Shown one piece after another: positions 52,168-63,339 of a stretch of DNA of 64,000 nucleotides (positions are counted from its first letter, which is position 1; every line of letters starts with the position of its first letter). The notes below the pieces were generated by a model that was not told the DNA's origin, ran no database searches, and saw nothing but the letters and a program-made list of their open reading frames with translations. Origin of the DNA: Macrobrachium rosenbergii (Eukaryota; Arthropoda; Malacostraca; Decapoda; Palaemonidae); NCBI RefSeq assembly GCF_040412425.1, contig NC_089762.1, positions 19,058,202 to 19,122,201 on the forward strand, read 5' to 3'. The position numbers and the translations under genes were made by a program.

Positions 52168-52531
52168 TATCAAACGGAGGTTTTTCCGTGTAGTGTGCCT
52201 TAAATTTCATTCCGTGTCAGTGGCACCAATCGAACATTCGAAGGGAAATAAATCTTTTTCTTTAGTGCCTTTCATCAATACTTGGGTACGTGACAGCACA
52301 TCGATTCCTTCTCCTCTACTTTTTTAAAGCTGTCTTCTCGTCCCGTAACGATTTGAGGTACAAAAAAAAAAACGAAAAAAATAATGGCTGAGCTGATTGC
52401 AAATAAATAAACTGAGCTTTCCAATTGGCCTCTCTCTGATAGAGGTGAAATCTTACATCTAAAAGCGAAGACGAATAAGACGTCGTCTTGGCAACGGTCT
52501 CATATGGCCGCTTTGCAAGTTTCTTGACCTC

Positions 52532-52586
<55 letters not shown>
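52532..52586. repeat. (CT)n microsatellite, ~55 bp
   Basis: Pure CT run, about 95 bp upstream of the AT-hook frame. Confidence 0.97.
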
Positions 52587-52594
<8 letters not shown>

Positions 52595-52680
52595 CTGATC
52601 CTAACCGAACTTCCAGGACCCTTCCCTCGCCCTCGCCCGCATTCTTCTTCTCCCTCCCGTGCGAAGACGAATGAGTTTCT

Positions 52681-52890
52681 TTGGTCGTGTTAATATACTT
52701 TTTCGCCGGTAGGGGTGTCCTTTTTATGGTGATGAGTAGCTCGTCTCCGGTTGGCCAGGGAACAGCCGGTGGTGACGGGGTGAGTTTGAGTGAGGGGGTG
52801 GGGGTTGTGGTGAGTAGAGCTCGTGGGCCGAAACGCGGCCGTCCCCCCAAAAAATTGGCTTCGAAGTTTTCGCCGAGGGAAAAGACTTAA
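52681..52890 (+). CDS. small frame encoding an AT-hook; candidate exon or transposase remnant
   Basis: 69 codons. The N-terminal third is hydrophobic; residues 18-50 are Ser/Gly/Val-rich. Residues 51-58 are KRGRPPKK, a canonical AT-hook (GRP core with basic flanks) that in known proteins binds the minor groove of AT-rich DNA. Met18 is as likely a start as Met1, and a TAG acceptor-like site sits at about 52709-52711. The frame is GC-rich against an AT-rich background and overlaps by 68 bp another frame that carries a CxxC (52823-53005). Options: an exon of an AT-hook protein, a decayed C-terminus of a DNA transposase (piggyBac-type proteins end in a basic linker plus a Cys-rich region), or chance. 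No homologue identified. Confidence 0.25.
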   Translation: MVVLIYFFAGRGVLFMVMSSSSPVGQGTAGGDGVSLSEGVGVVVSRARGPKRGRPPKKLASKFSPREKT

Positions 52891-53005
52891 TTGGGAGATG
52901 GAAAGGAAAAGGGGTATCCCGATTAAGCTGGATAAGCATTCCGACTTCACTGGAAAGATGAAGAAATGTACAAAATGCATGAAGAGAGAGACAGGGGTCA
53001 AGTGA
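52823..53005 (+). CDS. basic 60-codon frame with a CxxC motif, overlaps the AT-hook frame
   Basis: Highly basic, with RSFRRGKR at residues 14-21 and KKCTKCMKRE at residues 47-56 (Cys49 and Cys52). It stops eight codons after the second cysteine, so a full four-cysteine finger is absent; one further cysteine is encoded in the same frame ten codons beyond the TGA. A single frameshift would join this CxxC to the AT-hook of the overlapping frame. Function unknown; it may be a fragment of the same broken gene. Confidence 0.2.
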   Translation: MGRNAAVPPKNWLRSFRRGKRLNWEMERKRGIPIKLDKHSDFTGKMKKCTKCMKRETGVK

Positions 53006-53362
53006 TTTCATATCGTGGAATTATGTGGTTGGAAAGACGACTGGAACATGAAAAACATGATCCTGTCTTTGCCGCACTCAGTAATCCTCATTGATCAGTT
53101 ATTAAGCATAAGTAGGTAATATATGGCTGGTTATAAGCCATCGTAACTCTTTAGGAATGAGTTTATATGGCTGTGATGAAACTGGATTTGACTGACAGTG
53201 ACAATGAAGGCTATTGACGATTATTTGCTGCCTCTCACGCACTAGACATCGATGGAATATTTATTAAGCACTAAAATGTGTTGATTGGCTTTATTATTCA
53301 AGTGCATCTTTTTTATACATATATATAATACTTATTTATATACCATATATATATTTTTTTTC

Positions 53363-53430
53363 AATAACAGGACCTCATTTAAACAGGATGATATTTAGGT
53401 GCCATCCTGTTTAAATAAGGTCCTGTTATT
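53363..53430. other. compact near-perfect hairpin, 28-bp arms, 12-base loop
   Basis: Left arm 53363-53390 (starts AATAACAGGACC, ends AAACAGGATG) pairs with 53403-53430, with a single G-U-compatible mismatch. The 68-nt total is within the range of a pre-miRNA stem-loop, though it also fits a tiny MITE remnant or foldback. An AT-rich simple sequence flanks it on both sides. Confidence 0.85.
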
Positions 53431-53477
53431 AATTGCATTAATTCACAGAGCAATTGTGCACGTGATCAAGTTTAATT

Positions 53478-53479
<2 letters not shown>

Positions 53480-53549
<70 letters not shown>

Positions 53550-53595
53550 CATATACATACATACATATACATATACATATACATACAAACATATT
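53480..53595. repeat. (AT)n microsatellite passing into CATA/CATAC repeats
   Basis: AT run to 53545, then interrupted CATATA/CATAC units to about 53595. Confidence 0.95.
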
Positions 53596-55077
53596 TGTGT
53601 TTGTATACATATTAATTAAATTATTTACATTTGTTGTTGTTGTTTTGACATGCATGCACCTTCCATCGTAAGTTAACGAACTGTCGTGCAATTTTTGGTA
53701 GTAAGTAAAAGTGGAAAGTAAAAGAAAATTACTTCCCTGCGTTTCGTGTATTATTTAGCACCTGTTTTCATAAAGTGTAATCCTAAGGGATTCCACATCT
53801 GGTTTAGCATTATTATTGAGTGTTTAGATGTTAATCTCAGCTAAAACAAAAGCTATAAAACAAATGCTATGGGAAGTTTCTCTGTTAAGCCTTAGGGAAA
53901 GAGATACTCAAAGTTCCGAAAAATTATATAAATGATGAGAGACACTTGGATGACCTCAGTGGCAGTTGGAATCAAAGGACACACAATCTCATGAATTTCT
54001 TAGCTGTAGCTGCAAACCAGATTTTCACCCAGTTACTTTGGATCTGTTGTAGTTGACGGCATAAGATCCACCAAGATCTCCCGTGTTGTTCCTCGTGTTT
54101 CTGTTCTGTTACTTTTTTCCTCTTTATCGGTGATTTTCTATTACTTATCGCTTCACTTATCTTTGCTTTTGCTGTCAATTCACCCCACAGTTTTTCTTAT
54201 TTATTCACTCTCCATCCCCCTTCAATTCATCGTTCTCTATCCCAAATCCCTCTAATCTCTCCTTTTATCTCTTAATCTTGTGAGCTCGTTTGAATGGGAT
54301 TTCGTAACTGTCAAATTTAGTGCCTCTTAAGTCTCAGTTTCTTCCTAATTCGTTGTCTCCTCTCCCCTCCGGTCATCAGTTATTTTTTATGTTAATCTGA
54401 TTGAACCTCTCACTTATCAATTTCATAGGTGTCCAGACTGCTCCTGATCTTCTTTAGGAAAATCTGTCAAAAAAAAAAAAAGAGGTGGCTTTTATTGTCT
54501 AGATGCCGTAAATGTTTTCTTTTTATCATCTCAAATAAATTTTGGACATAATCTCCCACACTTGGAGTATTGCTCTCATATTTTAGGGGTCGCTGCTATT
54601 GCCTCCCTCCTCGAAATGATTGAATCTGAGGCCATTTGTTTGGCAAATGATTCCACGCTGACCGCCATGAGTTTTTTTTTTTTTTTATTTTCTCTCCCTT
54701 ATGTATTATTTGGTATTCGGTCACTGCGCTGCTGAGGTCAGTGGGAAAATTCCATCTCACTTATGACGTTTTTAGTAATACCATTAGTCCACTTTTCCCA
54801 CATTTTCACTGTGGATATCGGTAACCCTCGGATTACGCGGCTCTGGCCGTTTCTTTCTTTCTCCTGCCAGGTTTAACCTTTTTTTTTTCTTTTAAGAGAC
54901 AGTTTGTCTATCGCTTTCGCGGTTAACCCTTGCTCTCCCCCTTTTTTCCACTTTTGTTTGTCTTCGTTGGTGTTGGATTAGGAAAAGGTGTTATGTTGCT
55001 TAACCGTATGAAAAAAAAAGTTTAGTAGCCGACATAGATACAATTAATTAAATGCCACTAAAGCCGTTGAGTAACAT
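53596..55077. other. unique T/C-rich sequence, nothing recognised
   Basis: Pyrimidine-rich from 54180 to 54420, with poly-T and poly-A runs at 54469 and 54670. No repeat family or coding motif. Confidence 0.5.
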
Positions 55078-56230
55078 AGTGCATAGGAACGTTCTTCAAC
55101 ATTCAGAGTGCATAGAAAAGTTCTTGAACACTGAGTGCATAGAAAAGTTCTTGAACATTCAAAGTGCATAGAAAGGTTCTTGAACATTCAAAGTGCATAG
55201 AAAGGTTCTTGAACATTCAAAGTGCATAGAAAGGTTCTTGAACATTCAAAGTGCATAGAAAGGTTCTTGAACATTCAAAGTGCATAGAAAAGTTCTTGAA
55301 CACTGAGTGCATAGAAAAGTTCTTGAACATTCAAAGTGCATAGAAAGGTTCTTGAACATTCAAAGTGCATAGAAAGGTTCTTGAACATTCAAAGTGCATA
55401 GAAAGGTTCTTGAACATTCAAAGTGCATAGAAAAGTTCTTGAACATTCAAAGTGCATAGAAAAGTTCTTGAACATTCAGAGTGCATAGAAAAGTTCTTGA
55501 ACATTCAAAGTGCATAGAAAGGTTCTTGAACATTCAAAGTGCATAGAAAGGTTCTTGAACATTCAAAGTGCATAGAAAGGTTCTTGAACATTCAAAGTGC
55601 ATAGAAAAGTTCTTGAACATTCAAAGTGCATAGAAAGGTTCTTGAACATTCAAAGTGCATAGAAAGGTTCTTGAACATTCAAAGTGCATAGAAAGGTTCT
55701 TGAACATTCAAAGTGCATAGAAAAGTTCTTGAACACTGAAAGTGCATAGAAAAGTTCTTGAACATTCAAAGTGCATAGAAAGGTTCTTGAACATTCAAAG
55801 TGCATAGAAAGGTTCTTGAACATTCAAAGTGCATAGAAAGGTTCTTGAACATTCAAAGTGCATAGAAAGGTTCTTGAACATTCAAAATTCATAAAGGTTC
55901 TTGAACATTCAAAGTGCATAGAAAGGTTCTTGAACATTCAAAGTGCATAGAAACGCTCTTGAACATTCAGAGTGCATGGAAACGTTCTTGAACATTGAAA
56001 GTGCATGGAAACGTTCTTGAACATTCAAAGTGCATAGAAACGTTCTTGAACATTCAGTGCATAGAAACGTTCTTGAACATTCAAAAGTGCATGGAACCGT
56101 TCTTGAACATTCAAAGTGCATAGAAACGTTCTTGAACACTCAAAGTGCATAGAAACGTTCTTGAACACTCAAAGTGCATAGAAACGTTCTTGAACATTAA
56201 AAAGGGATAGACACGTTCTTGACCATTCAA
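55078..56230. repeat. 29-bp minisatellite, ~40 copies, each unit with a heat-shock-element core
   Basis: Unit landmarks in order: GTGCATAGAAA, then (A/G/C)GTTCTTGAAC, then ATTCAAA; 29 bp. GTTCTTGAACATTC in each unit is gTTCt-tGAAc-aTTCa, three contiguous alternating nGAAn pentamers, i.e. a perfect tripartite heat-shock element; the five bases before it (gAAAg) approach a fourth. Three subtypes differ before the core: AAAGG, AAAAG and AAACG. The first unit and the last ~10 are CG-type and more divergent; the core is homogenised. Some units are 27 bp, ending ACACTG. Because 29 is not a multiple of three, minus-strand frames cycle through three phases and are broken by stops in most of the array, so it is not protein-coding. 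Confidence 0.97.
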
Positions 56231-56897
56231 CCCAGGACAAAGAACGTTTTTGTGAAAGGCAATATTCATTCCCACCACCCTTTCCTGATTTGCGATTTGC
56301 CATTGCCCTAAATTCCATACCACACCTAATTAATCCTCTGACAAATGCTTCATCCCCTTCTTTTATGGTGATTAGAATCTTACTTACAACCAGCAGAATC
56401 TGTTTCCAAACCAGCAGAATGATATTCATTCTGGAAAATGGATGGATTTTTTCCATATTCAGCATTGAGGAGAAGGATGAAGGATGGGCTCGACTGTATT
56501 CAAAGGTCACATTATATATTATAAAGTAATTTTATTTATTAAAAGTTTAGTTGTAATATTTTGTGGTTCCATAAACAATGATGGCGTTGTTTTTGTAAAC
56601 GTGGAATTTATGTTGATGTGAATGTTAGTATGGTATATGATAAAGTCATTCAGTATTCAATATATTATAGAACGTGACTCAAGGGGATCGAGTTATTCAT
56701 GTATAGAGTAGGCTTTCGTAAAACTTGATAAGATGGATTTTTACTGATTCTTAAGAGTACAAGAAGAATTGGGGTTGTCGGAAAGGCCTCCTTTTTGTTG
56801 ATGTGTTGTTATCGTATTCATAATTGTTGATGATGGTTTTAGGTTTTTACTTTTACTGAATTTAACACAGCTTCGAATGTTTTAAAAACCAGCTCAC

Positions 56898-56901
<4 letters not shown>

Positions 56902-56941
<40 letters not shown>
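56902..56941. repeat. (AT)n microsatellite, ~40 bp
   Basis: AT run followed by CATA and ATAC repeats to about 57008. Confidence 0.95.
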
Positions 56942-56954
<13 letters not shown>

Positions 56955-57400
56955 CTCGTATATAAACACATACCTACATGCATAAATAAATACATACATA
57001 CATAAATACATGCACGCACCGGCAGTGAATGTCCATGAATTTATATAGGTAGCATCATCGAATTCTTATGCAGAGAACGTGCAGGCAGCAGCTTCACCCA
57101 GACAGCATCCGTATCTCTGGGGTTTTCCCATTGATCAGAGCAATTTCTGGAGAAACGAGCGAGAGGCGGAACCGGACGCATCTTAGGAGAGACATGAGAG
57201 ACAATGTTGCTAAGCATTCCGCGATCACCTTTATTACCGATGAGTCTGATTTCTAAGGGATGCTGAGGACGACAAGCTAAGGTTCTCGGGATTCCTCGGA
57301 TAATAGACATTTCCCTTGGAAGGGCTCGAGGGGAATGGCGCATAAATGGGCCGGAACCCATTATGCGATGATGAAAGGAGTTTGGGAAAACGGTCTTGAC

Positions 57401-57438
57401 CCCCAAAACCCATTGTAAGCAGTGGGTGGGTTTTGGGG
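57401..57438. other. hairpin with G4T4-type stem
   Basis: CCCCAAAACCCA (57401-57412) and TGGGTTTTGGGG (57427-57438) are perfect 12-bp complements around a 14-base loop. Confidence 0.8.
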
Positions 57439-58319
57439 CAATCCTTAAACAAGTCGTGCGCATTTGCTCGATTTCTTTAAAGCTATGCAGTGCAGTTTCA
57501 GAAGAGAGGAAATTCAAGTGTAAAAATTCCTGCTTTGTTCAGAAGGCGAAAGTGTAATGTATTGATTGCTATATCCAAATTTCAGTAGCGTTACGAAATT
57601 AACGTGTTTACATAATCATGTGTGACATTGGTAATAAAATATTGCAACTCATATATGGAACAGAGTGATCAGAAGTGTGCTAGTCGTTTTTAATTTTTTA
57701 AAAATAGTTTTTGGTTACCGCTGTTATGAAGAACATTTTTACACAGCTGCGTATAATGTAGCGAATTATGTTATGCGTCCTTTTGTCCGGTTCATCGGGT
57801 CTGAATTATGACCGCATCTTCTCTTTACCATTACACGAAATGAAGATTATAGTATTTCATGCGAATGGTAATGGTGCGCAGTAGTGCAAGAGGGTTTGAA
57901 AATATGAAGGTGGGTTTATCTCACCCCACACCCCATGTGGGGCAAATATACATATTGGAAGGATATAAGTATATAACGCCCATGTTTACTGTGTTATTTT
58001 AATATGTTGAAAGCATTTTCGCATCTTCATGGATGCTTTTCATAGTCCTCTTAACCCTGGAAACAGAATTACCTTGAATTTTATTTGGAATTGTTTTGCA
58101 TATAAATTACAAGTAATGTTTATGTTACTAATTATTCATATTCATATGCAATAAGAAAAAATTAAAGAAAATGAAGGGTATCACTTTGTTAGGAAAGTTT
58201 ATAAGTAACAGAATGTCTTGGATTATAATTAAAGATTGATGCAAATGGCAATCAAGGAAACGAACAAATGGATTATCATGGACATAAATAAACACTAGCT
58301 CAGTAATGTTTACAAAGAC

Positions 58320-60119
58320 AAGTATAGGAGCGTGTCAATGAAAATTAGAACCGCCCCTTCTTCCGAGAACTAACATCTGCAACATCGGGATTCCGTTCTG
58401 GGGCCTTATATTCTGAGAATCCAACAACATTCTTTGACCAAAGCGGCAGTGATCTCCCGACACTACAGAATACTGACTTGGCAGAAGAAATGATTGGGAA
58501 GAAAATGGACGCTTAAAGAAATAATTCGCTGCCGGCCAGAATCACTTCCATGTAGTAATATTGAAAAAATGCAAAACAGAACTGGAGAAAGCAATTTATT
58601 TCGTATGGCGAGAGTCATAAACAAATAATGACAGTGCCAAATTCTTCAAGGACGCCATCCCTTGCTCAGCACAAATACGAAAGAGCGCAAGGCATCCTCT
58701 GAAATCATAGTCCTATGAAAGTAATATCCTTTTTTTTTATTTAAGAAAATCTCAAGAATTGCAATCGTCAAACATCTGACCGAAACGGTCTCCTCCCCAC
58801 CAACCAACATAGCCATAATATACAGAGAAGGTCTACGGTATCGCAGCTATAAGAGCCGATATAATCAGATCCTTAGGCAGCGAAACTGACAGTAATAATC
58901 CGGACTCAGCCAAGGCTTGTGGCAGAGTTGATCTCTTCATCCTGAGCAACAACCTCAAAGAGGAGCCTGGCTACATAATTTCCTATCAGATCGAACCTTG
59001 AGCTATCGGCTAATGAAGCATTATCCAAACCGGCTGGCGTCCTATCAGGTGTCCTTAAGGAACTGTCCTTGGTTCTGTTCTCCTTTTACAATGTTTAGTG
59101 ACATAACAACCCGCAAAGCTCATTTATATCTTTACCTGCCGGTGATTCCCTTGTCTCGGCCTTGTCAGACCCACTTGCAAATTGAATATTTTCAAAACGA
59201 ACTAGATAGATAGTATAGTCTACCTTGGGCGCAAACAAACAACTCAACCTTTAACGGGGACAGATTTGAGGACATACTGTACGTGGGTAAGAAGTCAAGA
59301 CATTTCGATCATTATCTCGATCCAGATAAAAATTCCGTAAAGACAAAGCACCGAGTTAAATATCCGAGAGTCATCGTCTTTGACAACTGGTTAAAAATGT
59401 TCCCTTTTACAGATGAGCAGAAATTAAAGGGGCTTAGGAAGCTAATAAGGACAAGAATTTATTTCAAGACCCGAAACAAGAGCAGCTGGCATGGATACTG
59501 AGAACATTTCTAAGCAACTAATCTTGCTCCCATTGTGGTCCTCACACTACTAAGGGCAAAAGGTGACGAAACAAAGTACACTAGCATCCAGCATGAACTT
59601 TAAAATTCTACACCTACATAATCATAGAGGGCTTGTATCTTCCAGAACACAAATTAAAACCAGAAACCTTTGTCCTTCAATTCCACCGCGCCAGAAATGA
59701 CGTCAAATACCCTCTACCTCAACCAATTCTGTATCAGAGTGCAGCCGAGATTGCCATTACTTCATTATTTTCGAGATCACGGTCTCTAACTTAGGGACTT
59801 GTCTACTCGCGGCATCTCGACCATAATGAGTCAGTCCTTCACTTACGTAAGCGAAGGTTAGACAAGTTCTTGGATATCCTACCGGACGAGCCAGGATGCA
59901 GTAGTGCCACATTCCATTTCGCTGACTATTATACTGCGCAATTCTGACTCGATTTGGCACCTAGTATTCAGTTCTTAAGATATGCCCAACGCAATGGCTG
60001 CAATAATTTATACAAAGTATTGTACGAGTCCCCACAGGGGCGAGCCTCGATGAGGTAATCCTTCATCCCCAGTGGCCCAGAGGGGTAGGACCGATCATCA
60101 GGTACTCTCTCTCTCTCTC
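58320..60119 (+). pseudogene. degenerate non-LTR retrotransposon, reverse-transcriptase C-terminal half plus 3' UTR
   Basis: Collinear RT blocks in shifting frames. 59025-59090 reads LSKPAGVLSGVLKELSLVLF, the place of the GVPQGSVLGP motif. 59203-59285 reads AQTNN-STFNGDRFEDILY. The frame at 59283-59501 continues (HYLDPDKNSVKTKHRVK, then VIVFDNW), matching the segment after the RT catalytic core. AWILRTFLS follows at about 59483 in another frame. 59603-59790 reads YTYIIIEGLYLPE, then ETFVLQFHRARNDVKYPLP. The end reads RRLDKFLDILPDEPGC to a stop near 59944. The FADD catalytic stretch is lost between 59120 and 59150. Indels and stops show it is dead. Its 3' UTR matches 2880-2975 and ends ATCATCAGG before a short (CT)n. 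CR1/Jockey-type superfamily; clade not determined. 58320-58950 is assigned by position only. Confidence 0.85.
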
Positions 60120-60563
60120 AAAGCATACGTTAAAGAAACGTGCCATAAGAAAGGCAAGAGATGAGGAATGTGAATCGGCGAAGAAAAGAAAGTGCAGAAA
60201 AACGGAGGTGAAATTCATTTGTACTGGGGGGAATTCTGCCCCCAAGATGCCTCCGATCTGTCTGCCAGTAGGTCCGCTGACGACGCACCACGACGACTTT
60301 TGGACATCGATCCTCCCAAGAATGATGTGATCTTGATGAGCAGGAGGAAGGAAATGGCCTCCCTCTTATGAAGAGATACTTGAAAGGGACTGGAGTGGGG
60401 GTTGGGGGGAGGTAGACGAAGGGGATGAAAGGTACTGTATTTATTCTACGCCGGAGGGAAAGGCGTACAGGATAAAGATGCAGTCGAATTTCTTAGAATA
60501 TGAAAATAATGGGGTATTTTTTGTGTCGAATTCATTAGTAGTCTTTTAAGGATACACATATAC

Positions 60564-60663
<100 letters not shown>

Positions 60664-61627
60664 ATGTGTGTGTGTGTCTGTGTGTGTACATATATAAAAT
60701 CATTATTTAAATTTGCCAGTCCAATGGAGACTTAAGGATTACGGGTTACCTACAAGTCTTAGATGAAATTACTCGACAGCAAGAAAGAAACTGGAGGATT
60801 GTGTGAGCAGCGCAAAAGGGGATGAAAGCCGTTTTCAAAAGTCTAATAAGAAGATACCAGAATTAGTGGGAGCGAGCAAATCCAAGTCCTTACACTTCTC
60901 ATTCACAATCTCGTACCATATCCTAAACCCTAGGAAAATGTCTCTTTAGACAAGGAAAAATATTTGCCAGTGCTCGAGAAAACTTCTCAGATTGTGAAGG
61001 GAAGGAAAAGAGATTGGCTTCGATAATGGCAGAACGAGAGGAGAATTCGAACGCATTGGTTGCTTCATTGTGGAATTGAAAACTTATTTCATGTCTTAAG
61101 ACCTCAGTGTGCGTTCTTCCTCCGCTCTGGGACGATAAATTACTTTTGGCAATGGCCTCTATTTCTGCAGTTCTTCCCTTTTATTTCCTATTCTCCGCTT
61201 CTTTATTCTCTTTAACGTCCTCGTTGATTTTCTTTATTTTCCAGCACCCTTTCTCTCTCTCTCTTTGTGTAGGGAGATGTAGTAGTGAGTGTTACACGAG
61301 GCTGTCAATGTCACTAGTGCTAGAATTGCTCTCCCCTCCGTATGATGAGAAATCAGTACAAATGATTTTATCACTAAATATTTTAAGCTGCCTCCTTTTT
61401 TTTTAAGTATTTTGATTTAAACAGGCTTTGAAAATATTTGTTTGTACAATTTTAAATATATTCAGATGAAGATGCAAAGCTGCAGCAGTGCCTTAGCGAA
61501 TTTAATTAACTCGTTAGCAAGAGAGTTTTGAGCAATGATTGCTCCGGAATGAAATCTTGTATTTAACAAAAATACAAATCGGAAAGGAAGGGGCGGGAGG
61601 AAACCAGCTTTGCGGTTTGATGACTTC

Positions 61628-61628
<1 letters not shown>

Positions 61629-61688
<60 letters not shown>
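61629..61688. repeat. (CT)n microsatellite, ~60 bp
   Basis: Pure CT run. Confidence 0.97.
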
Positions 61689-61691
<3 letters not shown>

Positions 61692-61824
61692 CTCCCCTAG
61701 CCCTACTATAGCTACCATTGCCGCTAACCACTCTTCCCTTCCATATCTATCAAATCCCCGTAACAGCCGTTCATCCACAGTCATCCCTCTGCCCCACTGC
61801 ACATCTCCACCATCATCTAACTTG

Positions 61825-61842
61825 CCCCCGCCCCCCCCCCCC
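61825..61842. repeat. C-rich homopolymer tract
   Basis: C5-G-C12: prone to length error in sequencing. Confidence 0.9.
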
Positions 61843-62418
61843 TTCTTCTCGTCTATCATTCTAATTTTGCCAATCACTCGATCTCGGATGAACCATTTGG
61901 CTAAACAGGCTCAGCATTGCGAAGCGCCGCTGAAATCTTAGCATATTAATGTAATATTTATGAAATGCACGTCGATGAGATAGGCAATTTTTGTCCGTAG
62001 CCATAAGCTAGAGAATAGATAAGTGCTCAGATTAAACTTGTGTTTATTGAACATTGTTAATAATAAATATAAAACTCTAATAACTTGCTATGTGTGATGT
62101 ACTGCTTGTTGAGTAAAAAAATTTTGATCTTGTGCCAGAAGAAAAATACAAGACTAGTATGGGCTAGTATAGGCTTTAATTAAAGGACTGTGAAAGTAGA
62201 CGCGTAATACGAGAGGAAAAGGAAAGGATTAAGAATCGTCCGTTGATTGAATTCCTTCCGGACCAGGCCATGAAAGAAGAGACAATGGCGCCTCCCTTAG
62301 TTATAAGTTAATTGCATTAGGTCGTGTCGAAGGGCCTTGTTGGAATGTCCTCCTCGCTCGGAGACTTCTTTTGGGGTTTTTCTCTCTTTTTGGCACAGAG
62401 GAGACTTTTCTTTTATTG

Positions 62419-62422
<4 letters not shown>

Positions 62423-62471
<49 letters not shown>
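62423..62471. repeat. (CT)n microsatellite, ~49 bp
   Basis: CT run with one slip, then further CT-rich sequence to 62484. Confidence 0.96.
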
Positions 62472-62481
<10 letters not shown>

Positions 62482-63308
62482 TCTCGTTCAGTTCGGTACT
62501 TTGTTTCGTTCTACTCGTGTGCCGTGGGCTAATTAAAAGAAAAAAGGAAAAGGAAAAAGTGTACTGTAGACTCCAGCGGACATACTTTAATGTTTCTCTT
62601 GCATGAAAGCTTCAAATGGAATAGTTAACCTGACAAACTTTTTACGCCTTCAAACGAATTCCAGCATTATAGCTGACATTTTAACGTTATAATTTGTTTT
62701 TCATTTTATTTAATGTTTCAAAGGCTACTTGGCTCATTAAACTTTATCACTTTATATAGTTAACTTTGCAAAAGATTTCAGATCACGGACCTGTTGGATT
62801 TTCTTTACCTTACGTACAATTTGACATATGGCAAGGTTGAGGTCCAGTAACCGGCTGGTGTTTCTGATTTAATTAAAAATACATGTTTTATTTGCAGTAG
62901 AGCCTTTCTGTGTTTAGTGCCGCATCTCATGCATTGAGACTAAAAATTCTAAATTTCTTATATTGGAATTCTAGTACTATTGAAAATATTGTATTTGTGT
63001 TCCGATTTTACTCACCAACCCCTCTACATCATTAGGGGGCGTCAGTATTTGGAAACAACCCCCTGGCTTTCCTCCCCCCCCCTCTCTCTCTCTCCTTTTG
63101 AAACGACGTGTGTTGTTGCCATTTCTCCTCCCCTATTTAGTGGTAGTTTATCGCCGGACTGCCAAGAGGCCATAGGTATGGGGAAGCAGAGAGAGGGCGG
63201 GGCAGAAAGGAAGGAGGAATCGGGGGGTTCTCTCATCCGAGCGACATCCAGATGTCGGGGGGAAGGAGAGAAGGGGAAAGGCACAGATAAAGACCATATT
63301 CGAATTGC

Positions 63309-63339
63309 GGGGGAGGTTGGGGTGGGGGGTTGGGGTGGG
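63309..63339 (+). other. strong G-quadruplex candidate
   Basis: G-runs of 5, 4, 6, 4 and 3 with spacers AGGTT, T, TT and T, inside a purine-rich segment. Confidence 0.7.

Larger units (their letters stand above)
56231..58319. other. unique sequence with the longest non-simple open frame
   Basis: 57041-57517 (-) is open for 158 codons but shows no motif, signal peptide or recognisable family. 57760-58319 is AT-rich with nothing recognised. Confidence 0.5.

Noticed and set aside
55078..56230. CRISPR-like array
   Set aside because: Units are contiguous and near-identical with no unique spacers, in a eukaryotic context; it is a minisatellite.
55078..56230. Ecdysone or steroid receptor element in the minisatellite unit
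   Set aside because: AGGTTC..GAAC has the wrong half-site and spacing for an EcRE (one-base-spaced palindrome of AGGTCA-like halves); the heat-shock element fits every base.
55909..56510. Minus-strand frames with repeated FKNVSMHFECSRTFLCT-like peptides, suggesting a repeat protein
   Set aside because: They translate the 29-bp minisatellite. The unit length is not a multiple of three and TGA stops occur in each phase through most of the array.
57041..57517. 158-codon minus-strand open frame, the longest not built of simple sequence
   Set aside because: No domain, no signal peptide, no supporting frame or splice context. A frame of this length is not surprising in 64 kb, and the local GC is higher than average, which makes stops rarer.
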